A stretch of 64,000 nucleotides of DNA, taken from the NCBI GenBank assembly GCA_020634975.1, contig JACKAQ010000001.1, positions 310,001 through 374,000 on the forward strand, given 5' to 3'. Both the position numbers and the translations under genes were made by a program. Origin of the DNA: JACKAQ01 sp020634975 [NCBI: Calditrichia bacterium]. Its GTDB lineage: Bacteria > Calditrichota > Calditrichia > RBG-13-44-9. Below the pieces are notes generated by a model that did no database searches, was not told the DNA's origin, and worked only from the letters and a program-made list of their open reading frames with translations. Positions 1 to 7,908 of the stretch are shown here, one piece after another (position 1 is the stretch's first letter; every line of letters begins with the position of its first letter).

Positions 1-1
1 G

Positions 2-1330
2 GCAACCCGCGTGGCAACCTTCAGCGCAACTTCGGATACCAGCGGTATCTTCACCGTGAAGTTCACCGTCAGCGATCCGGGCAACCTCACCGATACGGAT
101 ACAATTACCGTAACCATCTCCGGTGAAAACGATCCGCCGGCAGTTGCCAATGCCATCGCCGATGTAACCTTCGACGAAGACAGCGGACCGGTTGTCGCAG
201 CCGGAAACCTGAATACAGTATTCAGCGATCCCGATCCGGGTACCGTGCTGACCTTCTTTGCAGCATCAAATGATCCGGATATTCAGGTATCGATTTCCAA
301 CGACAGCCTGTATGTTACCTCCTCGCTGAACTACTTCGGCGCTATCAGCGTGGTTGTAAGCGCAGACGACGGCACCTTTGCCGTGGATGATACGTTTGAT
401 GTCACCATCAATCCGGTGAACGACGCACCGGTGCTGGTCAATCTGCCCGCAGCTATCGAGTTTGCGGAAGATGACAGCATCACATTCTTCCTCGATACGC
501 TGGTCACGGATGTGGACAACACGATTCAGGAAATTGTGTTCAGTCTCGCACCGTCTGATCCGGTTATTTCGGATAATGTGGATCTGGTTCTGGATCCGGT
601 TGCCCGCACCATCACACTGGTTCCGAATGAAAACTTCAACTACCTCGGTGGTCAGGTATATGTTACCGCAACAGATATCGGCGGATTGAGCGACAGCGAC
701 ACGCTGGACTTCAACATCCTGCCGGTAAACGATGCGCCCTACTTCCTGGTTGAATTTGAATCGGACACTGTCAAACAGGATTCCACCATCGGTGGCAATA
801 TCTGGGAAATCGTCGAAGATCCGGAAACAGAGGATGCACTTCTGACCTATACCTTCAGCGGCAATCCCGATTCGTTGCTCGTCACTTACGACGAAAATAC
901 CGGTGATGTAACCATCACGCCGGTATCCGGATTTACCGGAACGGTTGCGCTGGAATTCACCGTCAGCGACGGCGAACTGAGTGCATCTCAAACACTTACG
1001 GTAGTTGTTGAACCGACGGTAGGTATTTTCGACGACCCGACGGCGCTGCCGACATCGTTCGACATCACCCAAAACTATCCGAACCCGTTCAACCCGAGCA
1101 CCTCGCTCAAATTCCAGTTGCCGACCGCAACGGATGTGCGACTGGTGATTTATAACGTGCTCGGTCAGAAAGTCCGCACGCTGGCTAACCAGCAATTCCA
1201 GGCGGGCTATCACGAAGTGAAATGGGACGGTATGAACGATTACGGTGTGCGCGCTGCAACCGGCGTTTACATCTATCGCTTCGAAGCCGGCAAGTTCGTG
1301 AAAGTGATGAAGATGACCTTGATGAAGTAA
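2..1330 (+). CDS. C-terminal part of a T9SS-sorted tandem-Ig/cadherin-like surface protein (5'-truncated)
   Basis: The frame is open to the window edge, so this is the end of a longer secreted protein; the GTG at position 11 is internal. Beta-rich repeats of about 100 residues are separated by hinge motifs (NDPP, VNDAP, VNDAP near residues 40, 137 and 239 counted from position 11), typical of Ig-like/cadherin-like 'tandem-95' repeats with acidic calcium-binding loops. The last ~85 residues are a type A sorting domain of the type IX secretion system, beginning with QNYPNPFNPST and ending MKMTLMK. In that family the domain is cleaved as the protein is delivered to the surface. Likely an adhesin or extracellular matrix protein; ligand unknown. 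Confidence 0.88.
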   Translation, partial: ATRVATFSATSDTSGIFTVKFTVSDPGNLTDTDTITVTISGENDPPAVANAIADVTFDEDSGPVVAAGNLNTVFSDPDPGTVLTFFAASNDPDIQVSISNDSLYVTSSLNYFGAISVVVSADDGTFAVDDTFDVTINPVNDAPVLVNLPAAIEFAEDDSITFFLDTLVTDVDNTIQEIVFSLAPSDPVISDNVDLVLDPVARTITLVPNENFNYLGGQVYVTATDIGGLSDSDTLDFNILPVNDAPYFLVEFESDTVKQDSTIGGNIWEIVEDPETEDALLTYTFSGNPDSLLVTYDENTGDVTITPVSGFTGTVALEFTVSDGELSASQTLTVVVEPTVGIFDDPTALPTSFDITQNYPNPFNPSTSLKFQLPTATDVRLVIYNVLGQKVRTLANQQFQAGYHEVKWDGMNDYGVRAATGVYIYRFEAGKFVKVMKMTLMK

Positions 1331-1341
1331 CTGATTTTATG

Positions 1342-1371
1342 GAACTTGCAGAATTAAAACACTGCAAGTTC
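1342..1371 (+). repeat. Inverted repeat (hairpin) just after the surface-protein gene
   Basis: Perfect 10-base arms GAACTTGCAG (1342-1351) and CTGCAAGTTC (1362-1371) with a 10-base AT-rich loop, starting 11 bases after the stop. No T-run follows, so it is more likely an mRNA 3'-end stabilising hairpin than a terminator; the true terminator lies 30 bases further on. Confidence 0.5.
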
Positions 1372-1400
1372 TGTGATTGCAACATCTGAGTTTTTACAAA

Positions 1401-1438
1401 AAGCCCTGCAAATTTAACCATTTGCAGGGCTTTTTTTG
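1401..1438 (+). terminator. Rho-independent terminator of the T9SS surface-protein gene
   Basis: Arms AGCCCTGCAAAT and ATTTGCAGGGCT around a 6-base loop, followed by a run of seven to eight T. Strong stem and U-tract. Confidence 0.9.
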
Positions 1439-1510
1439 TGTCAATTTCCAAATCGGTTGACCGGGAATCGTTTATGCGGTATTTTCTGCAAAAAATATGA
1501 GGAGAAGATA

Positions 1511-1858
1511 ATGCCATTAGAATTTTACAAATTTTTGCATATCATCAGCGCGATTTTAGTGTTGATGGCGTTGGGCTCTGCCGCTGCCAATAGCGCCGTA
1601 AAAGCTGCCGGTCAAAAGCTCTACGGGATGTTGCACGGTATTGGCATTTTGATAATGCTGGTCGCAGGATTTGGCGCGCTCGCCAAATTGGGAATGAATT
1701 TTTCCGGGTGGGTGATCACCAAAATTGTGCTGTGGGTGGTTCTCGGCGGAATGCTGACGCTCATCAAAAAGATGCCGGATAAAGCGATGTTGCTCTGGTA
1801 CGCATCATTCGCAGTTGCTGCGATTGCCGCATTTATGGCAATTTATAAACCGTTTTAG
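1511..1858 (+). CDS. Small four-helix integral membrane protein
   Basis: A 115-residue, almost wholly hydrophobic protein with about four predicted membrane helices (roughly residues 5-25, 38-58, 66-86, 92-112). I start it at ATG 1511, which follows a good ribosome site (GGAGAAG) seven bases upstream; longer in-frame starts add an implausible Cys-rich leader. A single conserved-looking His (HIISA) lies in helix 1 and another (LHGIG) in helix 2, reminiscent of small SirB/DUF420-like membrane proteins, but I cannot assign a family. It stands alone between two terminators, so it is a single-gene transcription unit. Confidence 0.75.
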   Translation: MPLEFYKFLHIISAILVLMALGSAAANSAVKAAGQKLYGMLHGIGILIMLVAGFGALAKLGMNFSGWVITKIVLWVVLGGMLTLIKKMPDKAMLLWYASFAVAAIAAFMAIYKPF

Positions 1859-1883
1859 ACATCAGTATCGGATTCAATATTTT

Positions 1884-1915
1884 AAGGGACATGGCATGCC
1901 GTGTCCCTTTTTTTT
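1884..1915 (+). terminator. Rho-independent terminator after the small membrane protein
   Basis: Stem AAGGGACA/TGTCCCTT with a GC-rich inner part, followed by eight T. Polarity fits only the plus strand. Confidence 0.88.
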
Positions 1916-1931
1916 ATGTTTGTTATCAGGC

Positions 1932-1959
1932 AAGGATAAAGGATAAAGGATAAAGCATA
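1932..1959. repeat. Heptamer tandem repeat (AAGGATA x4)
   Basis: Three exact copies and one variant (AAGCATA) of AAGGATA head to tail, between two convergent genes. The same heptamer appears twice at 21808-21821 and once near 6336. Confidence 0.85.
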
Positions 1960-1972
1960 AAATATTACGAAA

Positions 1973-3325
1973 TCATTTCGTTTTCTGCGTTCCAGGAACG
2001 AAATCGAAAACCGCGGTTTGGATGGCGGTTGTTTCCTCGCCGGTGAATACCGCAAAAATGGCTGCCACTCGTCCGCCAAACGCATCCACATTCAGATAAT
2101 CCCCGAAAAACACCTCTTTATTACACTGGAAAGGCTTGATTTTACTGAGCTTATGATTTGTGAACGTTTGCCCGCCGTCGAGGCTGCGGGCGAGATAAAT
2201 TTCGGTGGTTGTATCGTTGGAGTTGCGGCGATCGTAATACGCGATATTAACCGAGCCATCCACCGGATCAACCGCCATCCACGTAAAAAACTGCGCTTTG
2301 CCGTTGAAAATCGGGTCGTCGTTCACGCGAATGTGTTTTGACCAGGTTTCGCCGCCATCGCGGGAATATTTGAGGAACACGTCCGGATCGCCGTTGCGCT
2401 CGTCGATCCAGTTGACGTAAACGCTGCCGCGATGCGGCCCGTCGCTCAAATCCGTTTTGGTCACCGGGAATCCGTTGCAGCGGGAAATCCCTTCGATGTC
2501 AATATTCCAGCCGCCAACCAGTTCAGTGAGCACTTTTTCTTTGGTGAAAGTGACGCCCGCATCCAACGATTTTTTGAACACCAGCCCGCGCGGACCACTC
2601 CAGGCGATATACACTTCCCCATTCGGACCGGTTGCCGGAACCGCGCCTTCCACGGTGTAATCGTCATCTTTGCAGTCGCCGCCGATGTCCGAAATGCGAT
2701 ACGGCGAATCAAATGTTTTCCCGCCGTCGGTGGATCGCGAAAAGAAAATCTGGGTGGAATCGTACGGCGTTGCGCCGTAATAGGCATCAAATCGCGTCCA
2801 CGCGATGTACACATTCCCTTTGTTTGGCGATGTCGCGGCGTTGTCCGTAATCATCCACGGTTTGTCCTCGTGCGGCCGCAGCGAATTATCGTGATCCACC
2901 ACTTTCACCGGACCGTTCCAATTTTCGGTATTTTTGTCAGAATAGGTCACCCAAATACCGCTGGCTTTGCGCAGATTGGTGCGCAATCCGCGAAACGCGA
3001 TAAAGCAGTGATAGGCAATCCCATCCGCGTTGAAGGTCATCACATCGTCGCCCTGAACGCGCTGTTCCGGGTTCATTTCGGTGATAATTTTCCAGGTTTT
3101 GCCGCCGTCGCTGGAGTGATAGCGCATGTTCACTACCCGGGTTTCGCCCGCGTCTGTGTCGCCATAGCGGATGGACGCGCCAATAATATTATCCGGATTG
3201 GTCGGGTTGATGGCGATGGACGGCTCCACCGGACGTTTGAACCAATCCTCAGAAAGCGTTGCGATGTGATAATTCTGCGCAACAACCGACAGGCTGAGCA
3301 ACATAACAAAAAACAGATGTTTCAT
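1973..3325 (-). CDS. Secreted BNR/sialidase-like beta-propeller protein
   Basis: 450 residues with a clear signal peptide (MKHLFFVMLLSLSVVAQ). At least five Asp-box motifs (S-x-D-G-G-K-T-W/F: SSDGGKTW, STDGGKTF, SLDAGVTF, SRDGGETW, SLDGGQTF) are spaced as in six-bladed sialidase-fold propellers. Asp boxes are structural, so enzymatic sialidase activity cannot be inferred, and the arginine triad is not obvious. No T9SS sorting domain is present, so it is probably periplasmic or released. The start ATG follows a GGAGAATC ribosome site. It is the downstream neighbour of the HEAT carrier gene but separated from it by a tandem repeat, so cotranscription is uncertain. Confidence 0.85.
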   Translation of the reverse strand: MKHLFFVMLLSLSVVAQNYHIATLSEDWFKRPVEPSIAINPTNPDNIIGASIRYGDTDAGETRVVNMRYHSSDGGKTWKIITEMNPEQRVQGDDVMTFNADGIAYHCFIAFRGLRTNLRKASGIWVTYSDKNTENWNGPVKVVDHDNSLRPHEDKPWMITDNAATSPNKGNVYIAWTRFDAYYGATPYDSTQIFFSRSTDGGKTFDSPYRISDIGGDCKDDDYTVEGAVPATGPNGEVYIAWSGPRGLVFKKSLDAGVTFTKEKVLTELVGGWNIDIEGISRCNGFPVTKTDLSDGPHRGSVYVNWIDERNGDPDVFLKYSRDGGETWSKHIRVNDDPIFNGKAQFFTWMAVDPVDGSVNIAYYDRRNSNDTTTEIYLARSLDGGQTFTNHKLSKIKPFQCNKEVFFGDYLNVDAFGGRVAAIFAVFTGEETTAIQTAVFDFVPGTQKTK

Positions 3326-3353
3326 TGGGATTCTCCGACTGTTATTAATTTTC

Positions 3354-3422
3354 GGCGATTTGTGATTTTTTGGCGATTTGTGAATTACGGCATTTCGTGA
3401 ATTACGGCGATTCGTGAATTGC
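3354..3422. repeat. Four tandem copies of a ~17-bp unit
   Basis: Units of the form GGCGATTTGTGAATTAC start at 3354, 3372, 3389 and 3406, of 18, 17, 17 and 17 bases, diverged by one to several substitutions. They fill the gap between the HEAT-carrier stop (3425) and the sialidase-like start region. Confidence 0.85.
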
Positions 3423-3424
3423 CA

Positions 3425-6247
3425 CTACGGATTTTTTATCCGAACCATCGCATAATTTGCGGTTTCCCGGACAATCGGGTCGGAACTGGTGAGCAGCGCT
3501 TCCACCTGTTCGTGAAAACGCGTTTCGTTCAATTCCGCGATCAGATACAGCGTGCAGGCCTTCAGCCACTCATCGGGTGATGCGAGCATTTTCTCGAAAC
3601 ACTCATCTTCGGTAAGTTCGCTGATGGCAAATTCGCGGCGGCTCATTTCGATCAGTGCGTCCAGCGAATTATTTTCGACAATCGGGATAATCAGCCGTTT
3701 TAGCGAGGTATCCAGCACATTGTCCAGAAATTCAACCGCGTTCGCGCGAATATCCTGCCGATTGCTGACCACACCCAAATAGGCGTTATACATATCGCGC
3801 GGGCGATAGCGCAGCCCCAGCAGCCGGAAAATACGTTCCAGATTTGCGTCCAGTTTTTCCTCCAGCGCTTTGATGAGCAGCCGCCGCGCCTGCAACACCC
3901 GCGAGGCTGCAACGCTCTGTTCGCCATCGGCGATGGCGCTGTGCTGCTGCACATTCAGCACGGAAAGCGTATCCATGTAATCGTGCGTTTCGTTCAAAAT
4001 AATCGATTCGATGGTTTTTTCCGGGAATTTCAGCATCGGGAAATCGCGACGCATTTTATTGAGCGCCCGCAGCACTTCGTAGCGCATCAGCTGCTTATCG
4101 TGATCGAGCTGGTTCACCAGAATTTCCACTGATTCCTGCACACCAATCATGCTGATCACCCGTGGCAAATTCATCCGGATGCTCCGTTTTGTTTCGGGAT
4201 GCGTCAGCCGCGCGCTCAATTCCGGCAACACCTGTTCGCCGAATTCCGCCAGCGCTTCGCGGGCAAATTTCCGGACAGATTTATCGCCGATGAGATCGAT
4301 CAGTTTGGGAACAAACGCCTTTTCGTGCAAAATGCCGATACTGGTTGCCGCCATCTGGATCACTTCGACATGTTGATCCGCAATCAACTGCCGCAAAAAC
4401 GGTTGCAGTGCCGGCAATCGCGCTTCACCAATTGCTTTGGCAACGCTCACGCGGATGTATGATTTCGCTTCGGGATCTGCCAGCGTTTCCGTTCCGGACA
4501 ACATTTTTTCGATCAATTTCGGCAAATCAAACGCTTCGCGAATATCCGGATTTTCGCCGTATTCCCGAGCCGCAAACATCAGCGCTGCGGCGTTTACGCG
4601 GTATTCATCCGACTGTAAAAAATTTTGCAGAACAGCAACTTTTTGTTTCCCCACAGCTTTTTGCACCAGATAACCAACCGCCTCCAAACGGACACTCTGG
4701 CTTTCATCAGAAAGCAGTTGGTTTGCCGCTTCGGAAATATCGACCGTTTCGTATTTGCTCAACAAACGCAACGCCTGTTCCCGAATTTCTGCAGAATGGT
4801 GATCCAGCAATCGTTTCAAATGTTCGACAAATTGTTGATTTTTAACGTTTTCCAGCAATTTCAACGCATACAAAATTTGCCGCGAATTATCACCTTCGAG
4901 AATTTTCAACAGACTGTCGAACAGCGCCGCTTCTTCCGGGTTCACTGAAAAATCCTCCAAATCGATGGTTCGTTTTTCAATCGCCAGCCGGAACGCATTG
5001 ATGTATTCGCGGCGTACCTGCCAAATCAGCGCACCCCAAATAACAATCAATCCGATGATCAGCAAACTGACCTGTCCGGTGGAAAATCCCAACCACACGT
5101 TAAAAATAATGAGCATAACGCCGCCAACGCCGGTCGCCAGACTATCCACAAAAACATCGATAAACGATTTTGCCTGCGTTTTAACCGACGACGGCACCGG
5201 CAAATACAGCAACTCGAAACTGGCTTTATTGATCGATTGTTTGAAACTGCCATCCGCTACTTTGATGAGCACCGCCGCCCACAATTCCGGGAAAATGAGG
5301 ATGGAAACCGCACCCACAAAAATCCCGAGCGGCAGCAACAGCAGCGAAGCGACCACACCCAATTTGCTCAACATTCGCCGGGTGAGAAACAGTTGGATGC
5401 CCAGCGAAACGATACTCAAATTAGAGAGCCAAACCCCGAAAAATGCCGTTCGTCCATCTTTGCTGCCGATGCTCGCTTCCACAACTGCGTTAAATTGGTA
5501 ATCCACCAAATTCGCCACAATTACGCTGACACCGACAATCGATGCCAACACCGTTAAGTGGTTGGAATTTTTGAAGATAGTGAGCGGGTTTCCGGCAGAC
5601 TTTTGCTGAAATTGCCGTTGCTGATAATTTTTTTCAACCCGTTGATCGGTGGGGCGTTCCCGCCAGACAATGCGCAAAATGAACAAACAAATGCTCACGA
5701 ATCCGAAACAAATCAGCAGCAGGTTTTCCGTGCCGATCACCAGCGCAAGGTTGGTTAAATATCCCCCGAAAATCCCACCGGAAATGGCACCCGCGCCGAT
5801 GAAACTGAACAATCGCCGCGCCTCGCGAGCGTTAAAAACGTAGTTCGCCATCACCCAAAATTGCGATGTGGTGATCGCCCCGAAAATCGCCACCCACACA
5901 TAAAACACATACACAAACCAGCTTTGCTGAACATCAAATTTGAGCAACGCCCAAAACGCCAGCAAACAAACCAGCACGATAACCAGCGTGCCGCGAATCA
6001 ATTTATTCAACCGCAACTGGTTCGAAAAACGGGTGTAATAAGTCGAGACAACCGCCGCCGCAATCGCCACCAGAATAAAAACATACGGCAACTGGCTGGC
6101 GTTGAACCGGTCCAGAAACAGCGAGTTGCGCACCGGTTTGAGCATCAGCAACGATGAGATGATCAAGAAAACGTATGCAAACATCAGTAATGCACGTTTT
6201 AACTCACCATCGCGAATATCGAACAATTTTTGGAACAGCGTTTTCAT
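3425..6247 (-). CDS. NTT-type (ATP/ADP translocase-like) membrane carrier with C-terminal HEAT repeats
   Basis: 940 residues when started at the internal ATG 6247 (MKTLFQKLFDIRDGELKRAL), which gives the usual N-terminus; the longer reading adds 44 residues of poor quality. The N-terminal ~430 residues hold about 11-12 membrane helices of the nucleotide-transporter/MFS kind (motifs LKPVRNSLFL, FGAITTSQFWVMANYVFNAR, RRLFSFIGAGAISGG). From about residue 460 to the end there are tandem HEAT-like helical repeats (for example HSAEIREQALRLLS, DESQSVRLEAVGYLV). Known NTT carriers exchange ATP/ADP or import nucleotides in intracellular bacteria; free-living members with HEAT tails are uncharacterised. 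The substrate is therefore unknown. Confidence 0.85.
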   Translation of the reverse strand: MKTLFQKLFDIRDGELKRALLMFAYVFLIISSLLMLKPVRNSLFLDRFNASQLPYVFILVAIAAAVVSTYYTRFSNQLRLNKLIRGTLVIVLVCLLAFWALLKFDVQQSWFVYVFYVWVAIFGAITTSQFWVMANYVFNAREARRLFSFIGAGAISGGIFGGYLTNLALVIGTENLLLICFGFVSICLFILRIVWRERPTDQRVEKNYQQRQFQQKSAGNPLTIFKNSNHLTVLASIVGVSVIVANLVDYQFNAVVEASIGSKDGRTAFFGVWLSNLSIVSLGIQLFLTRRMLSKLGVVASLLLLPLGIFVGAVSILIFPELWAAVLIKVADGSFKQSINKASFELLYLPVPSSVKTQAKSFIDVFVDSLATGVGGVMLIIFNVWLGFSTGQVSLLIIGLIVIWGALIWQVRREYINAFRLAIEKRTIDLEDFSVNPEEAALFDSLLKILEGDNSRQILYALKLLENVKNQQFVEHLKRLLDHHSAEIREQALRLLSKYETVDISEAANQLLSDESQSVRLEAVGYLVQKAVGKQKVAVLQNFLQSDEYRVNAAALMFAAREYGENPDIREAFDLPKLIEKMLSGTETLADPEAKSYIRVSVAKAIGEARLPALQPFLRQLIADQHVEVIQMAATSIGILHEKAFVPKLIDLIGDKSVRKFAREALAEFGEQVLPELSARLTHPETKRSIRMNLPRVISMIGVQESVEILVNQLDHDKQLMRYEVLRALNKMRRDFPMLKFPEKTIESIILNETHDYMDTLSVLNVQQHSAIADGEQSVAASRVLQARRLLIKALEEKLDANLERIFRLLGLRYRPRDMYNAYLGVVSNRQDIRANAVEFLDNVLDTSLKRLIIPIVENNSLDALIEMSRREFAISELTEDECFEKMLASPDEWLKACTLYLIAELNETRFHEQVEALLTSSDPIVRETANYAMVRIKNP

Positions 6248-6350
6248 TTGATGCGCGATTTCCCGCTCTGTGGTCTGTTTTGGTGACTGACAAACATACG
6301 AAGCGCCATTGAATATTGCAAGATGGATGAAGAAAGGATAAAAGATGAAA

Positions 6351-6368
6351 AATCCGGAATCCCGGATT
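6351..6368. repeat. Short inverted repeat in the divergent intergenic region
   Basis: AATCCGG-AATC-CCGGATT, 7-base arms with a 4-base loop, between the divergent NTT-HEAT and ECF sigma genes. Possible operator or fragment of an intergenic repeat. Confidence 0.35.
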
Positions 6369-6484
6369 ACATCCTTCAATGCGCCTCTTTAAAACAGCTC
6401 AGGATGCAACGACTGGCAACACCGGCACTTTTTAAAAAAAATAAATTTGAATAATTCATCCGGGCACGGGTAATATTAGATGTC

Positions 6485-7078
6485 ATGGAAACAAAACCAA
6501 CAGACATCGCAGAACGCGAGCTCATTTTACTCAGCCAACAAGGCGATGAGCTGGCTTTTTCGCAATTGGTGCAGTTGCACTACCAACAGGCAATTTCACT
6601 GGCAACTTACTGGACGGGCAACAGCGATGCGGCAATGGATATTTCGCAGGATGCATTTGTACGTATCTTTCGCAATATTGCCACTTTTGACATTGAAAAA
6701 TCGTTCGCCGCGTGGCTGTACACGATTGTGAAACATTTGAGCTGGAACCACAATTCCCGAAAGAAAAGCCGCTGGCTGGTGTTCACGGATTTTTTGGTGA
6801 ACAGAAACAGCACATTTGTGGAAAATTTTGGCGGCAGCGATACGAATTCCGGCGAAGCCGATTTGGAAATCGACGAGCAAAAAGCCCAGATTCGCCGGGC
6901 GATGCAACAGCTTTCTGAACCGGACCGCGAAATTATTTTGCTAAAAGATGTGCAGGATTACACATACAAAGACATCAGCGAAATGCTTAATATTCCTGCC
7001 GGATCGGTGATGTCCCGTCTGTTTTATGCCCGCAAAAAGCTGGCAAAATTGGTGGAAAAGGAGGTAAAGGATGAATAG
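6485..7078 (+). CDS. ECF-type RNA polymerase sigma factor
   Basis: 197 residues with the two-domain ECF layout. Region 2 is at about residues 20-90 (QLVQLHYQQAISLATYWTG, DAAMDISQDAFVRIFRNIATFD) and region 4 at about 135-190 (LSEPDREIILLKDVQDYTYKDISEMLNIPAGSVMSRL, read in two parts). There is no region 3 or 1.1. It directs core polymerase to a small stress regulon and is normally held by the adjacent anti-sigma factor, whose start codon overlaps this gene by 8 bases. The spacer between regions 2 and 4 is long, about 45 residues. The operon continues into ybjQ-like and hydrolase genes. Confidence 0.92.
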   Translation: METKPTDIAERELILLSQQGDELAFSQLVQLHYQQAISLATYWTGNSDAAMDISQDAFVRIFRNIATFDIEKSFAAWLYTIVKHLSWNHNSRKKSRWLVFTDFLVNRNSTFVENFGGSDTNSGEADLEIDEQKAQIRRAMQQLSEPDREIILLKDVQDYTYKDISEMLNIPAGSVMSRLFYARKKLAKLVEKEVKDE

Positions 7079-7523
7079 ATCGATCGATCGCCACAAAGAA
7101 TTGATGATGAAACAGATCGACGGAGAAATTTCACCCGGCGAAGCACAGGAACTGGCTGAAATATTGTCGGAAAATCCGGAGCTGCAATCGGAATACAACA
7201 TGCTAAAAACGGCAAAAGAGAAAGCACAAACTATGAAATCGCATCACTTGCCGGAGCTGGTGTGGGAAGATTATTGGGGAAAATTATACAACCGGATGGA
7301 ACGCGGCATCGCCTGGATTCTCGTTTCCATCGGTGCAATTCTTGTTTTGGGCTATGCACTGTGGGAATTTTTGTCGCAACTTATGGCAGATTCAACAATG
7401 CCTGTTGCGCTCCGATTTGGCATTTTCGCCCTGTTTTTTGGCGCACTTATTCTGATTTTCTCGGTTTTCCGCGAGAAAATTTTGCTGCGAAAACACGATA
7501 AATATAAGGAGATTCAACGATGA
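7071..7523 (+). CDS. Membrane anti-sigma factor (zinc-less), partner of the ECF sigma
   Basis: 150 residues. The N-terminal ~60 residues carry the anti-sigma helical signature (HKELMMKQIDGEISPGEAQEL followed by a short helical pair), but the HxxxCxxC zinc motif of ZAS proteins is absent. Two membrane helices follow (about residues 80-102 and 108-130), with a short basic tail. Start at ATG 7071 inside the sigma gene, preceded by GGAGG, indicates translational coupling. By position and layout it should sequester the upstream sigma factor at the membrane. Confidence 0.82.
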   Translation: MNRSIDRHKELMMKQIDGEISPGEAQELAEILSENPELQSEYNMLKTAKEKAQTMKSHHLPELVWEDYWGKLYNRMERGIAWILVSIGAILVLGYALWEFLSQLMADSTMPVALRFGIFALFFGALILIFSVFREKILLRKHDKYKEIQR

Positions 7524-7837
7524 TCGAGCTAAGTTCAATGGATAACATTCCCGGAAAAACCATTACAAAATCTTTGGGCATTGCCAAAGGCAACACGATC
7601 CGGGCGCGGCATATCGGCAAAGATATTCTGGCAGGATTGAAAACAATTATCGGCGGTGAAATTGAGGAATACACCAAACTCATTGCGGAAGCACGGGAGC
7701 AAGCACTTGACCGGATGATCGAAGATGCCCGTTCACTCGGCGCAAATGCAATTGTAAATGTCAGATTTTCAACATCTTACGTAATGGGTTCTGCGTCGGA
7801 AATTTTGGCGTACGGTACCGCCGTTTTTGTCGAATAA
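7520..7837 (+). CDS. YbjQ family (DUF74) protein
   Basis: 105 residues matching the YbjQ/UPF0145 family over full length: GKTITKSLGIAKGNT near the start, and the family hallmarks AREQALDRMIEDARSLGANAIVNVRF and AYGTAVFVE. The family forms a pentameric ring and was named from proposed heavy-metal binding; its function is unproven. It overlaps the anti-sigma gene by 4 bases (ATGA), so it belongs to the same operon and is probably controlled by the ECF sigma. Confidence 0.9.
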   Translation: MIELSSMDNIPGKTITKSLGIAKGNTIRARHIGKDILAGLKTIIGGEIEEYTKLIAEAREQALDRMIEDARSLGANAIVNVRFSTSYVMGSASEILAYGTAVFVE

Positions 7838-7908
7838 TCATTGCGGAACGGCTGCGATCGTTCCCGGCAATACGCAACACACAACTTTTTTACGCTTCGG
7901 AGAAAAAA

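Noticed and set aside
266-1213. Long reverse-strand open frame (315 codons) opposite the T9SS surface protein
   Set aside because: Low-complexity Arg/Ile/Cys-rich product with no domain; it is the antisense shadow of a well-supported secreted protein with repeats and a sorting domain.
2432-3400. Forward open frame (322 codons) opposite the sialidase-like gene
   Set aside because: The reverse strand has a signal peptide and five Asp boxes; the forward product is Arg/His/Ile-rich shadow sequence.
6248-6379. 44-residue N-terminal extension of the NTT-HEAT protein
   Set aside because: The internal Met (6247) gives the normal family N-terminus; the extension contains repeat-like sequence near 6336-6368.
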